From Cladosporium sp. IMV 00045 (Eukaryota; Ascomycota; Dothideomycetes; Cladosporiales; Cladosporiaceae): a stretch of DNA of 64,000 nt. Both the position numbers and the translations under genes were made by a program. The stretch lies in contig MSJI02000533.1 in NCBI GenBank assembly GCA_001931905.2, positions 1-64,000 of the forward strand, given 5' to 3'. The notes under the pieces were generated by a model. The model had not been told where the DNA came from. It ran no database searches and was given only the letters and a program-made list of their open reading frames with translations. Numbering within the stretch: position 1 is the stretch's first letter; every line of letters begins with the position of its first letter. Of the stretch, positions 31,522 to 43,700 are shown piece after piece.

Positions 31522-32359
31522 GGCATCTGCACGCAATAGGCGCTTGGAGGGATACGCGAAAAACATGCATGGAATCTTTACACAACATTTCGGAAACGGG
31601 GAACACCTTTTTCTTTTCCTTTCTTTTCTTCATCTGCGAGAGACACTACATAGAATTTGCTCCTGGGATACGACACGGATCGGATATAATATGACGAACT
31701 TGCGAGACTCATCTGTAGAATCGGTGCTGTACAGTACATAGCAAGAAACCTATGCATCATCATGTTTGCTCTGATTGAGATACCCAAGCTGATGCTCACA
31801 CGATTTCTTTACACCTTCTCAACCTCTCATCTTCCGCTTGCTTATGTGACAAACAACCAAAGTCAGCCCCCTTTCATCTATTCTCGGGCATTCGCATCTT
31901 TGATTACTGCGTGCTAGTGAGATATGCCGTCAAACGGAGCGTGCAGAAGAACCAAGCTCCCGTCTCCGCACGCTGAAGACTGCTAGCTCGGGGAAAAAGT
32001 AACGAGGCCGAGCTGTGTCGCCATCCTTCGATCCTGGATCCTGCAGACATGCTGACCAATACTGCTACAAGGATTCAGGCCTTGGTGCTCGGGGTATTTA
32101 TGCTTTCTCCCAATCTCTGGTCATAATAGATCTATTTTATCTTCTCTTGTCAATCGATCAATGAAAAACAAACATTTATGTCAATTCGCCGTCTCGCCTC
32201 AATAAGCGCCCAGTTCAAGACGTACGTCATCACAGTTCCTACAATTTGACAGCAAGATGAATATTTACGACCAGAAACGCCTCCCAAAACTAACAAACAA
32301 CAAAAAGAACCAAACCGAATCTCCTACCCCAAAACCAACTCACCCTCACCACCAGAACC
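31522..32359. other. Intergenic
   Basis: No gene seen. The final 100 bases are rich in C and A (CCAAAACCAACTCACCC-like), a typical leader before the glutathione transferase start. Confidence 0.6.
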
Positions 32360-33139
32360 ATGTCCGCCCACACCAACGGCGCCTCCGCCTCCCACTCCCT
32401 CGTCAACCCCGGCCCAACACCCCCCAAAATCACCCTGTACACCAACCACGGCTGCCCCTACGCGCACCGCGCCCACATCGCCCTAGCGGAGCTCAATCTG
32501 CCTTACTCGGAAGTTATCATCGACCTGACCGTCCCCCGCCCGCAATGGTACCTAGACCTCAACCCACGCGGCCTCGTGCCGACAATCGCCTACAACGTGC
32601 CGGGCCTGAGCGAGAAAGACGAAATCATCACCGAGTCCGGCATCGTGGCGCAGTTCCTCGCCGACGCTTTTCCCGGCCCTTTCCTGCCCGCGAGCAAAGA
32701 GTCGCCCACGTCGGCGCTGGAGCGCGCGAGGGTGAATTTCTTCATCGACGCTTGGACGTCCAAGGTCGGCGCGCATTTGTTCCCCCTCTTCATGGCCGCC
32801 GGCGACGAGGGCAAGGCGGAGGTGGCGGGCAAAATCTCCGCAGCCGTGGAGAAGGAGATCGAGCCGTTGCTGAGCAATGCGGCGCCGTTCTTCAATGGTT
32901 CCGGCGAGTTTACGCTCGCGGAGGCGATCATCGCACCGTTCCTGGTGAGGCTTTACGATGCCTCTGAGGATGGCGAGTTGGCGCCGAAGACGCTGGCGCA
33001 ACAGCTTGATGCGTTCCCGAATTTCTCCAGGTGGGCGAAGGCTGTGAGGGGCAGGCCCAGTGTTACTGCGGTTTATGATGCGCCGGCGATTTTGGCGAAT
33101 ACTAAGACCAGGCTGGCGAAGATGGCTGAGAAGAAGTGA
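32360..33139 (+). CDS. Glutathione S-transferase, omega-like
   Basis: Intronless gene of 259 residues. The thioredoxin-like domain begins at residue 23 (KITLYTNHGCPYAHRAHIAL). The active site is Cys32 in CPYAHR, which marks the omega/lambda-type cysteinyl GSTs rather than Tyr or Ser classes. The glutathione-contact motifs follow: the cis-Pro in GLVPTIAY and ITESGIVAQFLAD, where E-S binds the gamma-glutamyl part. The C-terminal helical domain spans residues 115-245, with FTLAEAIIAPFLVRLYD at the usual N-capping position (family: TLADxxLxPFxxR). Such enzymes act as thiol transferases and dehydroascorbate or glutathionyl-ketone reductases in the cytosol. Codon use is strongly C/G-ending, suggesting good expression. 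It runs convergently towards TOP2. Confidence 0.93.
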   Translation: MSAHTNGASASHSLVNPGPTPPKITLYTNHGCPYAHRAHIALAELNLPYSEVIIDLTVPRPQWYLDLNPRGLVPTIAYNVPGLSEKDEIITESGIVAQFLADAFPGPFLPASKESPTSALERARVNFFIDAWTSKVGAHLFPLFMAAGDEGKAEVAGKISAAVEKEIEPLLSNAAPFFNGSGEFTLAEAIIAPFLVRLYDASEDGELAPKTLAQQLDAFPNFSRWAKAVRGRPSVTAVYDAPAILANTKTRLAKMAEKK

Positions 33140-33447
33140 GCGCGTCTTTTCGGCGTAGGCGGAGGGATGGTGGGAGCTAATGATATGTTTCCCGGGGCAT
33201 GAGACTGCAGCATCGAACATGAGTAAAGCATGTATGAGAAAATGACTTGTAGTAAACACTACTTAAAGCAAATGAAAAACTTATTGTTACACATCCCAAG
33301 GCCGCGAACCTTCGCAGAAACCTTCCCTTTCCCGCATCAAACGCCTGGGTGGCGGCTCCGAGCCAGCCGAACCATTGCAAATAAAAAAGACTTGACAGAT
33401 ACGAAAAGTTCGCTGCCCTCCAACTCTCAGCTTTCCCATCTCCACGT
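33140..33447. other. Convergent intergenic region
   Basis: The 308 bases between the stops of the GST and topoisomerase II genes hold only their 3' ends. Confidence 0.65.
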
Positions 33448-36400
33448 CTACTCGCTATCGTCGTCGAAATCATCCTCGCTTTCCTGATCGAAATCGTCCT
33501 CGTCGTCCTCATCAGACAAAGCGTACTTGGCCTTCGGCTTCGCAGCCGCAGCCCTCCTGGAAGGCCTGCCCGCAGCAGGAGCGGGAGCAGGAGCAGCCGC
33601 CTTCTTCGTTGGCGCCGGGCTACCGAGGTCGTCGTCGCTCAGAATGTCGTTCGCAAGAGCGTCGACCGACTCGTCTTCCTCGTCAGAGATCACCTTCTTC
33701 GCCTTTGAGGCCGCTGTCTTGGGAGCCGCGCCGGCCTTTGCTTGCTTGGAAGCGTAGGCTTTGGCGGCTGGTGACAACGTTTTTGGAGCAGCAGCAGGGG
33801 CCTTCTTGGGCTTGAGGGCGCCATTTGCCTTCGATGCGGCAGTGGCAGCAGAAGCCTTGGGCTTCGCAGCAGGCTTAGGAGCAGGTTCCATGTCGACGTC
33901 GGAGCCCTCTTCAGAGAGCAAGGTGCGATCGGTGGCCTTCATTGGAGAGTTCTGGGCGAGAGCAGCCCAGTCGGTCTCGTCTGCTGAGATGTCATCATCG
34001 TCGACAATCCTCTTCTTTGCCTTCAGGCCGCTGCTTGAGGGACGGCCTGCGGATGGCTGGTGGAAGAATCTTGTGGCGCCCTCGCCATTGCCAGTGCCGA
34101 TGCCCTTAACCATGGCGCTGACGTCGTCGAGTCTGTCGTTGCCGTCGGACATCTCCTCGTCGCTGTCGTCGGCGATCTTGTAGCTCTTGGCTTTCGAAGC
34201 GGCAGCTCTGCCTCCGCGAGCGGTGGTAGCTGGCTTGGCGGGTGCTTCTTTGGCGATGGCGAGGAAATCATCCTCGTCGTCATCGTCGAGCACGACTGGC
34301 GCTTTCTTGGGAGCAGCCCTCGCAGGCGCCTTCTTCGCTGCAGCAGTCTTTGCTGGCGCATCATCAACTTCGGGCGTGGACTTGGATGATGTCGACTTCA
34401 GCCTGTCGAAAGCGCTGTCAAGAGTCATCTGCTGCTCAGCAGGCGGCCTGGCGACAGGCTTTTGCTCGACGCCATTGACCATGGGGAAATCCTCAGACGG
34501 CTCATTTTCAGCCTTCAAGCCGAGAAGGGCGCTGCTGGCTGCTCCCTTTTTGGTCTTTGGTGCGGCGGCCTTGGATGCAGCCCTGGGTTTCTTGACGAGG
34601 AAATCATCATCGGAACCGCCATCACTGTCGGCAGCCTTGCGCTTCTTGCCACCCTTGGCACCGGCACCAATACCAAGCTTAGCGGAAGTGCGACGGCCCT
34701 TGGACTTGACCTTCTTCTCGCGCTTCTCATCCTCGTCCAGCTGAGTCTGCCATTCCTCAAGGAGATCGTCAAGATCGGTCTCCCAGAGATCCTTCGGCGT
34801 TTTAGAACTGAGGGTGTCGATCTCGAGCTCCTTGTCGCCGATCTGGCTGTTGAGCTTGTCGACGCGCTCTTCAGTCAGCGACCAAATGGCCATGCCGAGG
34901 AGGTAGTCGAAGTCGTTCGCGCCAGCGGCGGTCTCCACATCGTCAGACTCGTCGTCATCTTGCTCGACCACGGCCTCGAACTCTCCTTGCTTCTTGGCAT
35001 CAATGATCTTAGGAATGCGCTTGAAGTTGTGCTTGTCGAGCTCAGCGACCAGGACAGACTTCTTCTTCTTGGACACGACAAGCTTGCCGTCAATGATCAT
35101 CCTCACGAATCTAGCCTGGTTGGTGAACTTGTCGAGTTCCTTCTGCATCTCGTCGAGCATGAACTTCTTGCGCTTCTGGTAGTAGATGAGGCGCACGCCG
35201 TAGAACTCCTCGAGGATGTCGAGAGGCGATGCGTACTTGTGAATGCGGCCCTCTGCATCGAAGGCGACAAGATTGGTCGTAGTCATGGTGCTGGACAGCT
35301 TGAAGGTCTCCTCGAGCGCTTTCTCGTTGCCGCGGCAGGTCTTCATCTTCGACTCTTCCATCTTGATGATGAAGTGAATCTTTGACGGGGTGTTGTACTC
35401 CGTGTAGTCCTTGATGAAAGATGGCGACTTCTCGGCCTTGATGATGTCTTCCAGCTTGTCTTTGAAGTTCTGGGTCCACAGACGAACAGGGAGCTCGGTG
35501 ATCTCGACCTCGGTCTCTCCAGTCTCGGTGATGCGACCGCTGAACTTGTAGCGCTCGCCGCCAATGTCTTCAACCTCACCAGTCCAGCCGCGGAACCAAG
35601 GCTTCATTGGAACCATATCAGACTTCTCGCCACGCATACGACGCTTGAGGTTGTCGACTACGTCAAGAGGATTGTAGTTGGGAATCGAAGTGCTCCATCC
35701 AGTGCCAATACCATCTGCGCCGTTGATGAGAATCATCGGAACGATGGGAACGTACATCTCGGGCTCGATCTGCTTGCCATCGTCGGTGTTGTAGGCGAGC
35801 AGAGCTTCATCTGTCTGGTGGAAGATCCGACGGGCGAAGGGCGACAGACGGGTGTAAATGTAACGAGCGCTAGCTGCGTCTTGGCCACCTTGGAGACGAG
35901 AACCAAAGTTACCACTGGGCTCAAGGCAATTGATGTTGTTCGAGCCCACGAAGTTCTGTGCAAGACCGACGATTGTCTGCTGGAGCGAAGTATCGCCGTA
36001 AGCATACGCAGTAAGACCGGAGACTGAGCCAGCCAATTCGACGACCTTGACGTCCTTCTTCAGATTGCGACGGAAGCAAGTGTACAGGACTTTGCGCTGT
36101 CCAGGCTTGAACCCATCGATCACGGAAGGAATAGAACGTTGATTGTCAGCCATGGAAAATAGAATCAATTCTTTGTTGATGAAGTCGTCGTAGGTGATGC
36201 GATCCGTGCCAGACATGTCGAGGTATGTGCCAGGCTTGAACTCTTGAAGCCAACCCTTGCGGGCGTCAGCCTTCTTCTTAGAGAACGCCAGGTCGATCAA
36301 CTCTGGTTCGCCCTCCTGCATGGTGTGAAACTCCTTCAGATGCTTGTCCAGATCGGCAAAGTAGATCTCAGCATCGGTGGTATCTGAAGTTCCCAATCCC

Positions 36401-38630
36401 TTGAAGTACTTGTGTTCCCAGCCCTTCTGATGGCCTGGCTGCTGCTTCCAATCCTCGTATTCTGGCATCGTGAAAAAGTCCCTCTTCATCTTGGGATTCT
36501 TAGGGTCGCCCTTCCAGACTTTGATAATGGGCGTGATGAACTCCATCAGGAAGCCAGGAAGTTTGAGCAAACTAGGGAACTGGACCTGCAGGAAGTTGAT
36601 AAGAAGACCCTTGATATGAGAGCCGTCATGATCTTGATCGGTCATGATCATGAGGTGACCGTAACGTAAGCCCTTGGTGTCTGAGTAATCCTTCTTGTGC
36701 TGAAGTCCCATGAACTTCTTGATGTTCTGGATTTCTTGGTTCTTTGAAATCTGGTCGACGGTCGCATCGCGGACGTTCAAAAGCTTACCACGAAGAGGGA
36801 AGACACCGAAAAGGTCGGGATTGACAACTGCACGTCCAGCCAGCGCAAGGAGAGAGGCCGAGTCACCTTCAGTGAGAATCAGAGTGCACTTGTAGCCGTC
36901 TTTTGTACCGGCTTTGTTGGCATCCGTGAGTTTGGAGTTATTCATGCGCTGGCGCCTGTTGCCGTCCGATTTTGCCAAGACCTTGTCGGCCTTTTGCTGA
37001 GCAAAGTGGATGATGTTGTTGACAGCCTCGGTTTTGGAGATAGCAGTCAGAAACTTGTCGCTAACCTGTGGTTTGCTGCCAAAGGCGCTCACTTTGGTCG
37101 TAAGCTGCTCCTTGGTTTGAGAAGTGAACGCCGGGTTGACGATCAGACAGTTGACGAAAAGGAAGATGTGGTTCTTGATCTGAGCTTTCTTGAGCTTCAC
37201 ACCACCCTTATTCTTCTTCATCACAATCTCCTCGAGTTTGTCGATGATTTGGTCTGCGACGTAGTTGACGTGCGTACCACCGTGGGTTGTGGCAATAGAA
37301 TTGACGAACGAAACCTGCTGGAAGGCACCATCGGACACAGCAAAGCCGATTTCCCAACGCTCATGTGGGTTATCAGTCAAGATGACCTGCTCGGGAGCTG
37401 AGCCGTTGTCCGCGATGTTCTCGGTCTTGATGGCCTTCGTGTACATCTCCATGTACTGCTTGAACTTGTTGATCTTGATTCTTTCGCCGTTCAGGTAGAC
37501 CTTGATGCCTGTGCAGGTACCCGCCATGTCGTAGACTCTGCGCTTGACCAGCGCCTCGAAATCATCGTCCATCTCGTCCATGCCAAATTTGCTGAAGTCA
37601 GGCTTGAAAGTGATTTTTGTGTAGTCGTCACCCTTGGCCTTATCGATGCGCGCTTTTTCCATCTTGCTCATGTTGTTGCGCCAAGTCTGGCGGTACCTCT
37701 GTTTTGACTTTGCGTCCACGGTGTCTAGGGAAAACTCGGTACTGTATATGTTGGTGAGCTTGGCACCATAACCGTTACGACCACCAGTGACTTTGGCTTC
37801 ATCGTCGTCGTAGTTGGAAGATGTGAGCAGGTGGCCGAAAATCATCTCTGGAATCCAGATGCCCTCCTTCTCGTGCATCTCAATGGGAATACCGCGGCCA
37901 TTATTGCGCACTGAGATCACACCATCCTCGCGGCTGACTTCGACGCGCAACTCGTTCATGTTCTTGTCTCTCTGCTTGTTGTCCGCCGCGTTGACCAGAA
38001 TTTCGTCGAAGATCTTGTACAGACCCGGCACAAATGAGACCTTGCGGTTCTCCATAGTCACTGTCTCCGAGTTGAATGCCCACATCTGCTCTGTCGTACG
38101 CTCGACGGAACCGATATATGTGTCCGGGCGCTTCAAGATGTGCTCAAGCTGAGTGAGCTTTTGATACTGATCAGTCGCACCCTTCTTCGAGGCCTTAGGC
38201 TTGGGTTCATCGGCGCCGTCGACGGCGTAGCTCTCATTCTCCATCTCAGCGAGTGGCTGACTTGCAGCTTTCTTGGGCGCCGGCGCCTTCTTCTGCTTCT
38301 TCGCGGTTGGGGGTGTATTGGAAAGGAGTGTGTCGTCGTGCATTGAGTCCATATCTTCGTCAGAGTTCTCGATATCTGAGTCGGGCTGAGCACGCTTTTT
38401 CGGCGCAGCCTTCGCGGGAGCTTTTGTTGTTTTGAGCGTTGTCTGTTTGGTAGCCTTGGGCTTTAGTGCCGCTTTCTTTGCAGGCGCTTTCCCGGGAGCC
38501 TTCGCCTTCTGCGCACGTGTCAGTGAGTTTCTTCTGCGCATGTGATTGTCTCGGTAACACGTACAGCCTTGGGTGCAGGCTCAAAGTCGCTGCTGGCGTC
38601 CATCTCGAAGGCAGATTCTTCCGAGTCCAT
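33448..38630 (-). CDS. TOP2: DNA topoisomerase II
   Basis: Model is complement(join(33448..38508, 38565..38630)), 1708 residues; the 22-residue first exon (MDSEESAFEMDASSDFEP..) is joined through GTACGT and GCGCAG. The GHKL ATPase domain has EILVNAADNKQRD and the ATP lid GGRNGYGAKL. The TOPRIM domain has catalytic E569 in LILTEGDSASLL and the metal-binding DQDHDGSHIKG near 645. The breakage-reunion domain has PLRGKLLN and the active-site Tyr905 in SARYIYTRLS (codon at 35860-35862). The enzyme passes one DNA duplex through another using ATP and is needed to separate chromosomes. The C-terminal 400 residues alternate Lys/Ala-rich and acidic stretches with many Ser-Asp-Glu blocks, ending in an acidic tail; this part is poorly conserved but typical and longer than in yeast Top2 (1428 residues). 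Confidence 0.98.
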
Positions 38631-39371
38631 GTTGTAGATGAGGTGAGAGGGGGGGCTATTTGGTTAGTATGTGCGGTAGAGGCGTTACGAAAGAGCCTTC
38701 ATGCGCCTGGTGAGTTTGTAGCGGCACCTGGGAAGAGCCTCGCCGCTATAGTACGAAAATGAAACGCTGCGTGTTGTGGTGTTTTGGTGTTTTGGTGACT
38801 TTAATTTGTTTCCAGAGGTTTGTTTACCTCTGGAGCGCTCGGCGATCGGCGCTTATTATTGGGCGCGCGGGCAAGCACGACTAGCACACGACTTTCATGC
38901 AGGGAAAAGCTGCCCGCAGAGAGCCTCAGCACGTGATAATCCTCTCACATGAAGTGGATATGACTTGTTGACTGTGAAGCGTTCAACTTGACTATGCACA
39001 TGCGTTCGTATGGAGTTGTCAGATCTTCTAAGGCATAAATTGGAAGGTTACTTGTTCGACCTCACTGTTATCGTATACGATGCGAATTCAAAATCCCAGA
39101 GAGCTCCCCGTCTACAATGCGATTGATCTCAGGTTGGGTACCTGGTCCACTACTTGGTCGTAGAGTTCTCCATGGAGACATATCCACAGTCATGGGCAGA
39201 CACCACTGAATGGTCGCGTAGAGCCCTCCTTCGGTATGTAAATATGCTCTGCCCTTTTGAAAATGCAAAAATGACCACCAACGCCTCGCTAAACCATATA
39301 AAAACCGTGTCCGTTCGAGCAAAAGAAAGCATCTCAGAGCCGCGCATCACCCATACCAAGCCTCTCCCCTC
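38631..39371. other. TOP2 promoter and SNU23 3' region
   Basis: No gene seen. Both neighbours run leftwards. A short ACGCGT-like cell-cycle box was looked for near the TOP2 start but not found with confidence. Confidence 0.5.
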
Positions 39372-40016
39372 CTAAAAGATGTTCCCATCATTCTCAACCT
39401 TCACCTCCGGCACGCCCAAGCCATCCTTCGTCTTCCTCCTCTTCTCATTCCTCTTCCTCCTCTTCTCCTCCCTCTCCCTCTCCTCCACCTCCCTCGCAGT
39501 CTCAATCCTCGTCCCCAAATCCACCGCATCCCTCGCGACCTCCTCCTCCCTCTTCCTCTTCAACCATTCAAACCGCTCCTTGACCTCCTCCAACGTCGCT
39601 CTGCGCACCTCCCCACTCTCCCCCGTCGCGACGAGATGCTGCTTGCTGTTCAGATGCTCCACGAACTGCAGATTGTCCTTGAACGTCAAATCGCAAGCGT
39701 CGCAGTAGAAGCCCGCGCCCTTGCCTCGCTTGCCCTGGCCCGCGCCCGCCGGCACGATGGACGTTTTGCCCACCTGATCGGCGACGTTGAGACGCGCTTT
39801 GCGCGCTTCCGTATCTCGCGCGTCTGGCGGCGTTGATGCTCGGCGGATGTATTTCTTGCCTGCCGCGGCGGCTTCGTGGCGTGCTTTGCCTTCGTCTTTG
39901 ATCTGCTGGTCGCGCTCGATCGCTTTCGCCGCGTACTCGTCTCGGTCCCATGTTTTGCGGAAGGCGGTGTCGCCGCCGGTGGATGTGCCGTAGGCGCCTG
40001 CTTTGCGGTCGCCCAT
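39372..40016 (-). CDS. SNU23: U4/U6.U5 tri-snRNP protein Snu23
   Basis: Intronless gene for 214 residues, similar in size to yeast Snu23 (194) and human ZMAT2 (199). The N-terminus carries FRKTWDRDEYAAKAIERDQQ, the conserved WDxxEY motif that packs in the spliceosomal B complex. A single U1-type C2H2 zinc finger lies near residues 104-128: GFYCDACDLTFKDNLQFVEH then LNSKQH. The C-terminal third is a charged helix rich in Glu, Arg and Lys. Snu23 joins the spliceosome with the tri-snRNP and sits near the 5' splice site and U6 during activation. The gene is strongly biased to purine-rich codons in its last third, which gives the pyrimidine-rich look of the plus strand at 39420-39550. Confidence 0.95.
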   Translation of the reverse strand: MGDRKAGAYGTSTGGDTAFRKTWDRDEYAAKAIERDQQIKDEGKARHEAAAAGKKYIRRASTPPDARDTEARKARLNVADQVGKTSIVPAGAGQGKRGKGAGFYCDACDLTFKDNLQFVEHLNSKQHLVATGESGEVRRATLEEVKERFEWLKRKREEEVARDAVDLGTRIETAREVEEREREEKRRKRNEKRRKTKDGLGVPEVKVENDGNIF

Positions 40017-40715
40017 GGTTGTGTGGGTTGGTAATGTGAGGAGGTTTGGCGCAAGATGTTGGTGGTGGAAGTTGATCTGGGTTTCACATCAAGCTTTCGA
40101 TGCGCTTTTGTGGAGGCGGGGATCGATCAATCTGACTTCATCGTTAGGCACCCTAAGTATTGAAAGCATGTTTGATACATACACGTACATATATCCTATA
40201 CTTCGAGACCACGTGTAATTTATTTCAAGTGTCTCCACTGAAAAGAAACGCCATTCAAGATTGTCATCGCTGGGTGATCCAAGAGTTCAGACAATTGCTA
40301 TTAGAACTGACGATGGACAGACCTTACTTGCATGTATCCGTCAGAATATTAATAATGTTGCTTAAGGTAACATAGTGATAGAAAAATCATAGAACATCGA
40401 ACGCTCAATAATAACGATCCTGATATTGACATTCAGAAATACAAGCCATCCATGCCATAATTACCAATCTCTAAGCTACAACAGCGCCCATCTAGGACGC
40501 CATTCCATCCCATCAATCGATCCATCAGACCCTCAGAATTTGAAGCCACAAAAGCATTACCCGCCTTCCAGAGCCGACCAGAAAGGAAACCAAGAGAAGA
40601 GAAACAAAACACGCTGCAAACGCAGTGAGGGGTAATAAAGAAAAACAAAAATATGAGTTAAAAGCCCAACAAAATCCACATAATAAGTACACCTCCTCCC
40701 CGCACATCCCCCGAA
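40017..40715. other. Intergenic
   Basis: Holds the SNU23 promoter and the 3' end of the TBC gene. No gene, RNA or repeat was seen. Confidence 0.6.
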
Positions 40716-43700
40716 TCAAGGCGTAGGCACCTTCGCCTGGTTAGTGCTCGCCGTCCTGCGCCCCCAGAACCAACCTCCAACTGTACTCGCCGCGCTCGCG
40801 ACAGCGGGCTTCGCATCCTTCTCCGGCGTCTCGGGCGCGCTCGGGCTCACTCCGCCGTCATCGTGAGGTGTCGGTGGTAAGCTTTCAATCCCCTTGTCCG
40901 CGACGGTTTTGCTCTCCGCCGCGCGCCAGGCCTGCGCTTCCGCTTTGGCAGTTTGGGCCTCGGCGAGGGCTTTTTGAAGAGCTTCTTCCGAAGCACGCTT
41001 TTCTTCTTCTTGCTTCCGTCGCTGGATCGCCAGGCTGCGGCGGAGTTCGTCGACTTCTTGCCGGGCTTGCGCTTCGGAGGTTTTTGCGTTGACGAGTTCG
41101 AGGAGGAGGTTTTCTTCGGCTGCTGGTTCGGGCTCGGCGGATTGGGGAAGGCCTAGGGAGGAGGATCTTTTGTTGAAAGTTGAGGTTGAGTTCGCAGTCG
41201 GCGTTGTCGGGGACGAGGGGGAGGGCTGGCGGTTGTTGGAAGCGGATCGTGTTGTTCTCAAGGACTGCACTGACGAGCTGCTCTCGCGGCGGCCGAGTTT
41301 GAGTTCTCGTAGTCCGGAAGACGCAGAAGTTGGGTTGGGTGGGTGAAATGATCCACGACGATTGTCGCTCGAAAGTGTTGGAACGTCGTTACCGCTTTCT
41401 GTCCGGGACAGGAGTTCCCTTCGTTCAATCACCCGAGCCTGCGCTTGCAGTTCCCTGATGGTGTGTTCCAGCTTCTGGCGCTCCTTGAACTCGTCGCTGA
41501 CGCGAGTGCGAAGCTCGGTCACTTCGCTCCGGAGGTCATCGCTATCCGTTTGCATGGTAGACATAGTGGCGACGAGATCCCTTGAACGACGCTCTTCTGC
41601 AGCAAGCTGGTCGCGAGTTCGAGTGATCGTGTTTCTGAGCTGCGCCTTTGTCTCCAAGCTAGTCGAAAAGCGAGCGTTGACCTCCAGACGATTGTTGACC
41701 CTTTCCAGAAGGTCATCCAAGCCCTTCTTTGGGTCGCTCTGTGGTTTCACAGGCTGGCTCAATTGTCGGTTGTGGGTGGGGTTGCGAGGAGGCGGAGGTA
41801 AGGTGCGTCTTCTCTCCTCAACAGTGTTAGTGTCCTCCTGCTCACCATTCTGGATACGGTCGACGAGTTGGCGCACAACGCGATGGTCGTCGTTCCGATC
41901 CTCGCGTTCTTTCTGCAACATCGCAGCTAGCTGAGCATGATCTCTCTGCATCTCGCTCAACGCGGTGAGCAGATCCTCAATCTGGCTGTGCATGTCCCTG
42001 TCCTCTTTGCTCAAGCTAGGCTGAGGTGTGGCGGATCGCGTGCGCAACGACTCCGGCTTTGACCTCAAGCTCATATTGTCGGCAATGCTCTCGCGAGTAA
42101 CATCAATATCCGTCTCGGTGGGAGCGGTGCTTGCAAGGCTGACCACACCACTGCTGCCACCGTCGTTGCTGTCATTGAGAGTACTGATGCTCTGCTTGCT
42201 CGCACTCCTCCTCAGAATGCCGCCACGTTCCTTTTCGGCATTTGTTGGTGAAAGAGTAGCTGTAGACTTAGTGGAGGAATGCGATGGTGCCCAAAGACGG
42301 CCCAAGAATCTGCTCGCGGCAGCTTGCACGTCTGGTAAGAAGCCAGCTTTCTCACCAACGGCCTCATTGGACTGGTTCTCGAACTCCTTTTCAAGTTCCA
42401 CCAGCCTCGCGTGTGTGATCACGTCGTCCAAACTTGTGAAATCGTCCACCAGCTCATCAGCATTACACCCGTAGCTGTCGAAGACAGTTCGCCCAAGCAG
42501 CAAGTGCATGACCTCTTCGAATTCAGAACTTGCCAGTAGCTTCTGCTCGTTTCTTCTCATGATGGCCAGAGCGACACGCATGACCGTCTCGTTGGCTCCT
42601 TCGGCGAATATCACATCGTACATGCGGAACAGCATGGGCAGCGGGCAGGTTACGGCAAAGCAAGACAAGAACCACTGGCTCAAATAGGCCGGCTCGATTC
42701 CCATGTCGACTAGGTGATCAGACAGCTCAGGGCAAAGTTGTTTCAAGAGCGCGCTGAACTGGTAGATCCGCATGTGCAATCCAGAAAGCGAAGGAAGGAA
42801 CGACGGCTGGAGCGAATAATGGTCCATGAGGCGAACAAGCGTGCAGAAAGCCTCTTTCTCGCCCATGTTCATCAGAAGCGGCCCGACAAGAAATCCAAGC
42901 CCCTGACAGTAGCCAATGTCTTTGTCATGAAGAGAGAAGCATTTGAGCACTCGACCTAGCATTTTCTGTCCTTCGCCTCCAGCATCTCGGAAAAGGTCTA
43001 CGCCTGGGAACGATCGGCCGACGTCCTTGTTGATGATACCTTCGTACGGGCTTTTCTCATCAAGGAGTCGATCGTATGCCTCCTCCAAGGATCTTTCCCG
43101 GGCGCCGGCCATACTAGCCCACACCACTCCACGAAGCGGTGGTGGGATACCTGCACGGATCTTTGAAGTGGTTAAGGTGGGAAGACGCGCTGCCGTTGAA
43201 GGGTAGTCTTGCACTAATGCTGTCCAGAACTCGAGCTCGGTCATTGGTGGTGGCTCTTCGGGCATGTCCATATCAGGGGCCATGCTGTATCGGATCGAAG
43301 GCGTACCAGTTTGTGCGACTAGCTTTTTGAGATGCGCCATGCTTGGTGGCCGACTTTGTCCTCGTCCTCTCTTCTTGACGTGTTTGTGGGTTGCGGCCTT
43401 TGGATCCGAATTCAGGAGTGCGTTCTCCTGTTCCAAGCGTGCGAGCAAGAAAGCCGTAGAGTCATCTTCGCCGCCTTCTGGAATCTCCTTATCAGTCTTC
43501 TCCTGCCATTCGTGGCGCTCCAGTTGCTTCCAGTCTACTTCATTGGATTCGTCCTCGGAAGATTGGGATCGAGTACGCCTGTCGCTGCCTATGCTGGTCA
43601 CACTGTGCGTGGCGCCCATTGTATCGTGCTGAACCAATGTAGGCGTCGTTGCTAGAGACTCCGGCTTGTTTGCGTCGAAAAGGGTGCTTTGTCTGGTAGG

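Noticed and set aside
34462..35385. Open frame of 307 codons on the plus strand
   Set aside because: It lies antisense to the topoisomerase II coding sequence and is Leu/Val-rich because of that gene's codon pattern; no independent domain.
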